Source: Acidimicrobiia bacterium
Lineage (GTDB): Bacteria; Actinomycetota; Acidimicrobiia; Acidimicrobiales; Bin134
Reading direction: 5' to 3'
Length of the DNA stretch: 64,000 nt
NCBI GenBank assembly: GCA_022822905.1
Contig: JAJDYE010000017.1
Location: forward strand, 62,001 to 126,000
Shown here piece by piece: positions 59,940-64,000 of the stretch. The notes under the pieces were generated by a model, which had not been told where the DNA came from, did no database searches, and worked only from the letters and a program-made list of their open reading frames with translations. Position 1 is the first letter of the stretch, and every line of letters begins with the position of its first letter. The position numbers and the translations under genes are program-made.

Positions 59940-60131
59940 ATGACAAGCGTCGAAGCAAACCTGATATCCGCTGAGGAACATTGGGAGATGTTCGACAATG
60001 CTGCGCGCCGCCATCTGGACATGAGTGGTTCGGAATTCGCGCTCCGCTGGGACAGAGGCGAGTACTTCGACAGGGACGAGCCGTGGGTGATGTACGTCGC
60101 TGGCTTGCGGCCGGATGGCTGGGCGCGCTGA
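59940..60131 (+). CDS. Small protein of cassette 1 (possible antitoxin-like partner)
   Basis: This 63-residue protein reads SAEEHWEMFDNAARRHLDMSG, then FALRWDRGEY, and ends YVAGLRPDGWAR. I do not recognise the family with certainty. The ATG is preceded by GGAAGGAA at good spacing; an earlier in-frame ATG at 59886 sits in hairpin B and has no site. Its 3' end overlaps the larger gene by 17 bp. Size, helical character and position upstream resemble antitoxins. A distant look-alike heads cassette 2 at 61293. Confidence 0.6.
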   Translation: MTSVEANLISAEEHWEMFDNAARRHLDMSGSEFALRWDRGEYFDRDEPWVMYVAGLRPDGWAR

Positions 60132-60675
60132 GAAAGAGGCGTTTGGCAACTTCCGAGACATGGTCCAAGAGGCCGTCTCATGCTTCGCCACCGCCCGTGT
60201 AATCGGAAGCACGAAGGAGCTCGATGAGCGGGGAACCCTCACAGCGAACTCCGGGGCGGAAGTGCCACTTACGTCTGCTGAGCAACCCATTGCCATAGCC
60301 TTCTTCATCCACTACACGATTCGCCGGATCAACGGTCAGTGCAAAGTCTCCACTGACGGCTATGTCCACAATGTGCTGCTGGACGGGGAGTTGGCGGTGG
60401 AGTTTCACTGGCACCCGAGTGAGGGCACCCGCGTCTGGTTTCCCCACGTACACCCTCGGTTCGCTGGTTCGGGTCGGGATCGAGGAAAAATGCACATCCC
60501 GTCGGGAAGGATCCTCATTGAGGACGTTCTGATATTTGCCCACGAGCGAGGTGCTCAACCAAGAAGGGCAGACTGGGAGGAGATTGTGACACGCAACAAG
60601 GAGCGAATTGCCAAAGAGTTGACGTGGGGAACCCCTTCCACGCTGATATACAACCCTCAGCATGAAGAGCTGTAG
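60115..60675 (+). CDS. Uncharacterised His-motif protein of cassette 1
   Basis: This 186-residue protein has a beta-rich centre and the segment EFHWHPSEGTRVWFPHVHP, with HxH, then KMHIPSGRILIEDVLIFAHE and RADWEEIVTRNKERI. The same order of HxH, HIP-x-G, ED, and DW-x-x-(I/V)V-x5-R occurs in the protein at 61500-62180, so they are probable paralogues. There is no signal peptide or membrane helix. Local base composition is less GC-rich than in the neighbours. It may be a toxin or a metal-dependent enzyme; function unknown. Confidence 0.62.
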   Translation: MAGRAEKEAFGNFRDMVQEAVSCFATARVIGSTKELDERGTLTANSGAEVPLTSAEQPIAIAFFIHYTIRRINGQCKVSTDGYVHNVLLDGELAVEFHWHPSEGTRVWFPHVHPRFAGSGRDRGKMHIPSGRILIEDVLIFAHERGAQPRRADWEEIVTRNKERIAKELTWGTPSTLIYNPQHEEL

Positions 60676-60686
60676 ATTCCGTCCTG

Positions 60687-61175
60687 TCAGTCTCGAAAGT
60701 TGCCAAACTGCAAGGGGATAGCGAAATCGGCCTCTTTGAGGGCGGCGATCACCTCTTGGAGCATGTCCCGCTTCTTGCCGCTCACCCGCAGTTGACCCCC
60801 CTGGGTCTGCGATGAGACCCCCTTCATGCCCAGGTTCTTGATGAACTTGTTCAACTCCCGAGCCTTGTCGGCTGAGATCCCCGCGGCCAGCGCCGCCTCC
60901 TGCCGAACGGTCCCCCCGGCGGCATCAGCCACCGGCCCGTAGTTCACCCCCTTCAGCGACACCTTGCGCCGCACCAGCTTCTCCTCCAGCACTTGGCGGG
61001 CGGCTGCCAACCGGTCCTCGTTGGACGACCTCAGTGTGATCACCCCATCGCCCAGCGCCACCTCGCTGCCGGTGTTCTTGAAGTCGTAGCGGCTGTGGAT
61101 CTCCCTCGCGGCCTGGTCCACCGCATTGCGGACCTCCTGCATGTCCAGCTCAGAAGAAACATCAAACGTCGGCAT
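60687..61175 (-). CDS. yajQ: YajQ family cyclic-di-GMP/nucleotide-binding protein
   Basis: This 162-residue protein matches YajQ along its length: FDVSSELDMQEVRNAVDQA, REIHSRYDFKNTGSEV, GISADKARELNKFIKNLGMKG and VSGKKRDMLQEVI. Two ferredoxin-like domains bind nucleotides, and in some bacteria cyclic di-GMP. The ATG at 61175 is preferred over a GTG one codon upstream. It lies on the opposite strand between two related cassettes. Confidence 0.95.
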   Translation of the reverse strand: MPTFDVSSELDMQEVRNAVDQAAREIHSRYDFKNTGSEVALGDGVITLRSSNEDRLAAARQVLEEKLVRRKVSLKGVNYGPVADAAGGTVRQEAALAAGISADKARELNKFIKNLGMKGVSSQTQGGQLRVSGKKRDMLQEVIAALKEADFAIPLQFGNFRD

Positions 61176-61292
61176 CACCCGAACCTACCGCACCCTTAGC
61201 GGAGATATTCATGCCGACAGGGGACGGCAACCTGAGAAACTGTCACCTAATCCCGTATCATGTCCTCGTAGCGTTGCCAAGGGGAGACGGCC

Positions 61293-61481
61293 ATGACGTC
61301 CACGCCTGAATCAGAGGTGTATCACATCACAGATGAGGAGCTTGATGTGTTGATCGAAGCGACTCTGCAAGACGCTGGGGTAGAACTGGAAGAGCTGCGG
61401 CGCCAAGCCCAACTCGGCAGGTTCGAGTCGGAGAAGCTTCGGCGGACATGGTTCTCGGTCGTGGGTCTCGGCCGCGGCTAG
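61293..61481 (+). CDS. Small protein of cassette 2 (possible antitoxin-like partner)
   Basis: This 62-residue protein reads TDEELDVLIEATLQDAGVELEELRRQAQLGRF and ends RRTWFSVVGLGRG. It is acidic and helical. It matches the small protein of cassette 1 in length, EE-rich start, a GxF/Y position and a V-x-GL end, but the identity is low. An AGGGGAG site precedes the ATG. It lies 18 bp upstream of the larger gene. No known family is recognised. Confidence 0.58.
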   Translation: MTSTPESEVYHITDEELDVLIEATLQDAGVELEELRRQAQLGRFESEKLRRTWFSVVGLGRG

Positions 61482-61499
61482 TTATCGTCGATTCTAGAA

Positions 61500-62180
61500 A
61501 TGGCAGAAAGCCTTGAAAAACAGGCGCGCCGTTTTGCCGACGATATTTCAGATCTGCTCAACAGGACCGTCACGGACGGTATCCGCGTCTCGTCTCTGAA
61601 GACCGCCGACGGATACGGCATCATCGGAGTAGGGGTCTCAAAGAACCGCTCAACCTCACTGCCGATCCCGATTACTCCCGCGAAGAAAGACGCTGTGGTC
61701 TTCCTCTACCTGCTGCACTCATATGAGCCCGACCCCGAGGGCGTCTACCTGACCATGACGCAGAGCACCATGAGCCTCTACACATCGCCATCGATGGAGG
61801 ACGACCAACTGATCGTCGGCATTGACTACGCCCGGAACCCCGGCAATCAGTTCCCAGGAGCGCACCTTCACGTAGCTGGCCTGCGAGACGATCTAGATGC
61901 CGTCTACCTGGGTGATGAGCGCAAAACCCGCAAGCTCCGCGACCTCCATATTCCGGTAGGAGGCAAGCGCTTTCGACCCAGTCTCGAAGACCTCGTGGAG
62001 TTCATGGTCACAGAAGAGATGGTCGACCCACGGCCTGACTGGAAACAAGTGGTCAAAGAACACAGAGCGCGATGGGAAGCCATCCAGCTGAAAGCAGCAG
62101 TGCGCCGAAATCAAGAAGACGCCGCTGCTGCCCTGCGTGAAGCTGGCTGGGATGTAATCGCACCTGACTTCGAAACATAG
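61500..62180 (+). CDS. Uncharacterised His-motif protein of cassette 2
   Basis: This 226-residue protein has a coil-like N-terminus (EKQARRFADDISDLLNRTV), a beta-rich centre, then PGAHLHVAGLRDD with HxH, the later DLHIPVGGKRFRPSLEDLVEFM, and RPDWKQVVKEHRARWE. The order of these motifs matches the protein at 60115-60675, with a longer gap between HxH and HIP. The C-terminal helix LREAGWDVIAP is extra. No ribosome site stands out before the ATG. Function unknown; a nuclease or toxin is one possibility. Confidence 0.62.
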   Translation: MAESLEKQARRFADDISDLLNRTVTDGIRVSSLKTADGYGIIGVGVSKNRSTSLPIPITPAKKDAVVFLYLLHSYEPDPEGVYLTMTQSTMSLYTSPSMEDDQLIVGIDYARNPGNQFPGAHLHVAGLRDDLDAVYLGDERKTRKLRDLHIPVGGKRFRPSLEDLVEFMVTEEMVDPRPDWKQVVKEHRARWEAIQLKAAVRRNQEDAAAALREAGWDVIAPDFET

Positions 62181-62302
62181 AGCCTTGTCACAGAGGGTCG
62201 TTGCAATGCGACTGCCCAGATCAACTAGTGATGGACATTCGGCAGCGCTCCCGAATTCGAGTGGGGAAGCCAACATGCGGGCCGGTAGTGTGGTTCCTCG
62301 TT

Positions 62303-62384
62303 GGGTCGGTGCCCGAGCGGCCAAAGGGAACGGGCTGTAAACCCGTCGGCATAGCCTTCGGAGGTTCAAATCCTCCCCGGCCCA
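62303..62384 (+). tRNA. trnY: tRNA-Tyr (GTA)
   Basis: This 82-nt class II tRNA has acceptor arms GGGTCGG and CCGGCCC that pair fully. The anticodon stem ACGGG/CCCGT holds loop CTGTAAA with GTA at 62337-62339. A short GGC/GCC variable stem and T-arm GGAGG-TTCAAAT-CCTCC follow. The 3' CCA is not encoded, in keeping with the CCA enzyme at 23.2 kb. Confidence 0.95.
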
Positions 62385-62408
62385 CACAGCAGAAAATTAC
62401 CCAGCCCG

Positions 62409-62987
62409 CTAATGGGTGCCTCTGGGTCTGAGTTCCACGAATCGAGCCCATGCATCCGGATCGCCTGCTAGTTCAGCCAGGGCGATATCCCTTTCAACCA
62501 GTGCTTGTTGAAGATCCAGGCTCTGCGTCTGATCGGGAGGCATTCGCGATGCAATCGCCGCTGCTGCGAGCTCAGTCAGGGGCTTACCAATCGCCTGTCG
62601 ATAGTTGAAGCCGATGAGCTGCATGATCGTCAATGTCTCGGCCGCAAGAATCGACTCGAGCGCATCCAGCACCTGTGGCTCAAGCACTTCCTGTCCTGAC
62701 GCCTCCATCAGTTGCCGGATCAAGGGCAACAGGTTCTCGGTGATGAAGTTAACGTCTTCCGCTGACAGCCGTTGCGCAACCAGCTCGTCGTCGAAAGCCT
62801 GAGCGATCCGTACCAATTCGGACTTGTCAGCAAGCAGCTCATTGACGATGTCCTCTAGGGCCGCGATCGTCTCCTTGTCCCTCTTCCGCGCCTTCGCCGT
62901 AGAAATCCGATCCGCCACAGCGGCAGCGGCGTTTCGGACAGCAGCCTCTGATAACAAAGCACTTAGTTCCTGAAGAGCCGGATCCAT
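62409..62987 (-). CDS. Hypothetical helical protein
   Basis: This 192-residue protein is almost wholly helical: LQELSALLSEAAVRNAAAAVAD, ETIAALEDIVNELLADKSELV, ENLLPLIRQLMEASGQEVLEPQ. It has no signal peptide, membrane segment, Cys or recognisable catalytic motif. I know no family for it. It ends 24 bp after the tRNA-Tyr on the opposite strand, and its composition is lower in GC than the core genes, which fits acquisition at a tRNA locus. The start is uncertain. Confidence 0.55.
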   Translation of the reverse strand: MDPALQELSALLSEAAVRNAAAAVADRISTAKARKRDKETIAALEDIVNELLADKSELVRIAQAFDDELVAQRLSAEDVNFITENLLPLIRQLMEASGQEVLEPQVLDALESILAAETLTIMQLIGFNYRQAIGKPLTELAAAAIASRMPPDQTQSLDLQQALVERDIALAELAGDPDAWARFVELRPRGTH

Positions 62988-63203
62988 GCCTTGAGACTAC
63001 GCCGCTCAGCAACACTTCAATGTAACTAAGTGCTAGCAACTAGCCGGGGCCTCCGGAAGCACCTACAGCGATCAGGACAAGGGGACATCCAGACCCTCCG
63101 GCCACACTAGGGCGGTTCACACCGCCAACCCCCAATGGCTGCGCGTGTCTACTTTTTTGCATTTTCTGATTATTTTCAAGGAGGATTGTGTCACTGAGGT
63201 CGG

Positions 63204-63209
63204 TATAAT
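63204..63209 (+). promoter_or_regulatory. -10 box of a probable leaderless promoter before the DUF222 gene
   Basis: A consensus TATAAT ends 7 nt before the ATG at 63217, so transcription should begin at or next to the start codon. No clear -35 was found. An AAGGAGGA further upstream (63178-63185) is too far to serve as a ribosome site. Confidence 0.55.
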
Positions 63210-63216
63210 TTCATTT

Positions 63217-64000
63217 ATGGAATTTACGTTGAATCCCAGCACAAGCAGCGCTTATTCCAGTGTTGATGGGGGTTTCGAGTTTCCGGACTTCTCTGAGGCG
63301 GGCGCTTCGGAGCTGTTGGGTTTGATGGGCCAGGTTGATCTGCTGCGCCGCCGGGCTGAGGGGTATCTGGTGGGGCTGGTTGTCCGATACGGCGAACTCC
63401 AGGGGCCGGGTGCGGCTGCCACGGTGTGCCACCAATTCGGCATCAGCGCCTACCGGGCCCGCCAACTGGCCAGGACGGCCCGGGGAGTCGCGGCTATGCC
63501 CCAGATTCTCGGTGCGATCCAGGATGGTCTCATTTCGGCGGATCAGGCCGGGATGGTGTCCGAGTCGCACAAGCGCGCGCCGATGAGCGAACAAGATCAA
63601 CAAGAGCTGTTGGATCTGGGTGGCTGGCAGGGCCATGACGAGTTCAAGAAGACTGTCGCCGCTCGCGAAGACCAGCGCCGCGCCGACGACGGGATGAGCC
63701 GGGCCGAGCGCCAGCGGGCCCGCCGATCCGCCAAGGTGTTCGACGGCACAGGCGGCATGGTCGTTTTGCACGCCGAGCTCGACCAGGTGTCCGGCGACCG
63801 AGTCAAGGTGGCCCTCGGCGCCATGAACGCCAAGATGCTCGGCGACGACATCGCCTTCGACCCGATCCGCACCTTCGAGCAGCGCAACGCCGACGCGCTG
63901 GTGGCGCTCATCACCCAACAGCCGGCCGACAACGCCGAACCCGCAGCGGGCGGATTGGATTGCGGGATCCGCCCGCAGAAGACGGTGCTGGTGGTCTCCG
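63217..64000 (+). CDS. DUF222 / 13E12-repeat family protein, 5' part (HNH endonuclease type)
   Basis: The frame is open from an ATG at 63217 to the window edge, giving 261 residues. The helical DUF222 pattern is clear: DLLRRRAEGYLVGLVVRYGEL, SAYRARQLARTARG, GLISADQAGMV, and the later RSAKVFDGTGGMVVLHAELDQVSGDRVKVAL (outlined). Full-length relatives end in an HNH nuclease domain, which would lie beyond the window. They are multi-copy in actinomycetes and behave like mobile or homing elements, though most are uncharacterised. Confidence 0.85.
   Translation, partial: MEFTLNPSTSSAYSSVDGGFEFPDFSEAGASELLGLMGQVDLLRRRAEGYLVGLVVRYGELQGPGAAATVCHQFGISAYRARQLARTARGVAAMPQILGAIQDGLISADQAGMVSESHKRAPMSEQDQQELLDLGGWQGHDEFKKTVAAREDQRRADDGMSRAERQRARRSAKVFDGTGGMVVLHAELDQVSGDRVKVALGAMNAKMLGDDIAFDPIRTFEQRNADALVALITQQPADNAEPAAGGLDCGIRPQKTVLVVS

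Noticed and set aside
62303-62987. Prophage or integrative element inserted at tRNA-Tyr
   Set aside because: No integrase, phage structural gene or repeat of the tRNA 3' end was found in the window.
63111-63126. Hairpin GGCGGT-N4-ACCGCC before the DUF222 gene
   Set aside because: It is short, has no poly-T, and the sequence has no visible partner elsewhere. It could be chance in GC-rich DNA.

Overview
The window looks like a chromosomal segment of a high-GC actinomycete. I infer the class Acidimicrobiia from gene content, without a phylogeny. The pointers are: frequent GTG starts with 4-bp ATGA/GTGA overlaps, a PadR regulator next to myo-inositol-phosphate synthase, an F420-type luciferase-like enzyme, a seven-iron ferredoxin of the FdxA type, an Rv3909-like envelope protein near a CCA/polyA polymerase, a HAIR-like heat-shock element before clpB, VapBC modules and a 13E12/DUF222 protein. 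No rRNA, CRISPR array, transposase or integrase was seen. One tRNA (Tyr) is present. No gene-free stretch exceeds 300 bases.

Layout. 1-1154: tail of an ABC uptake operon. 1208-8097: LLM oxidoreductase, Fic protein with a strong palindrome in front, lipoprotein phosphodiesterase, GNAT, histidine phosphatase, CMD protein, cell-wall amidase with duplicated N-terminal modules. 8181-12082: clpB and an MFS exporter. 12160-15449: BKACE, acyl-CoA-dehydrogenase-like flavoprotein and amidohydrolase operon. 15503-21476: MscS channel, thiolase-like protein, SnoaL proteins, a VapBC pair whose toxin has lost a catalytic Asp, and a D-aminoacylase-like hydrolase. 21505-23255: padR-ino1 behind a strong, probably leaderless promoter. 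23248-29237: CCA enzyme and deacetylase, divergent from GNAT, DUF6049-like protein and DegV. 29282-39685: an eleven-gene complex I operon (nuoABCDHIJKLMN) without nuoE, nuoF or nuoG. 39611-40813: a small toxin-antitoxin island flanked by a 41-bp direct repeat derived from the nuoN 3' end, then an orphan antitoxin. 40909-47640: DNA glycosylase, SDR, ADC-like protein, MidA-like methyltransferase, DUF6941-like protein, acetyl-CoA synthetase, HAD protein. 47652-58806: a regulated catabolic cluster. 58894-64000: HtpX, two related two-gene cassettes of unknown function around yajQ, tRNA-Tyr, a hypothetical protein and a partial DUF222 protein.

How parts may work together. In the catabolic cluster, a cytoplasmic GMC flavoprotein, a small subunit-3-like protein and a seven-iron ferredoxin are coupled by two 4-bp overlaps. 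On the other strand lie an XRE-cupin regulator, a second FAD oxidoreductase, a CaiB-type CoA-transferase, a crotonase and a BMP-type ABC importer. A shared AT-rich motif sits before both the GMC unit and the importer, so one regulator may control both. The ferredoxin could pass electrons to the complex I that lacks its NADH module. This last link is inference.

The least described item is the pair of paralogous cassettes at 59940-60675 and 61293-62180. Each has a small ~62-residue protein followed by a larger His-motif protein, and the first is preceded by two near-identical hairpins.
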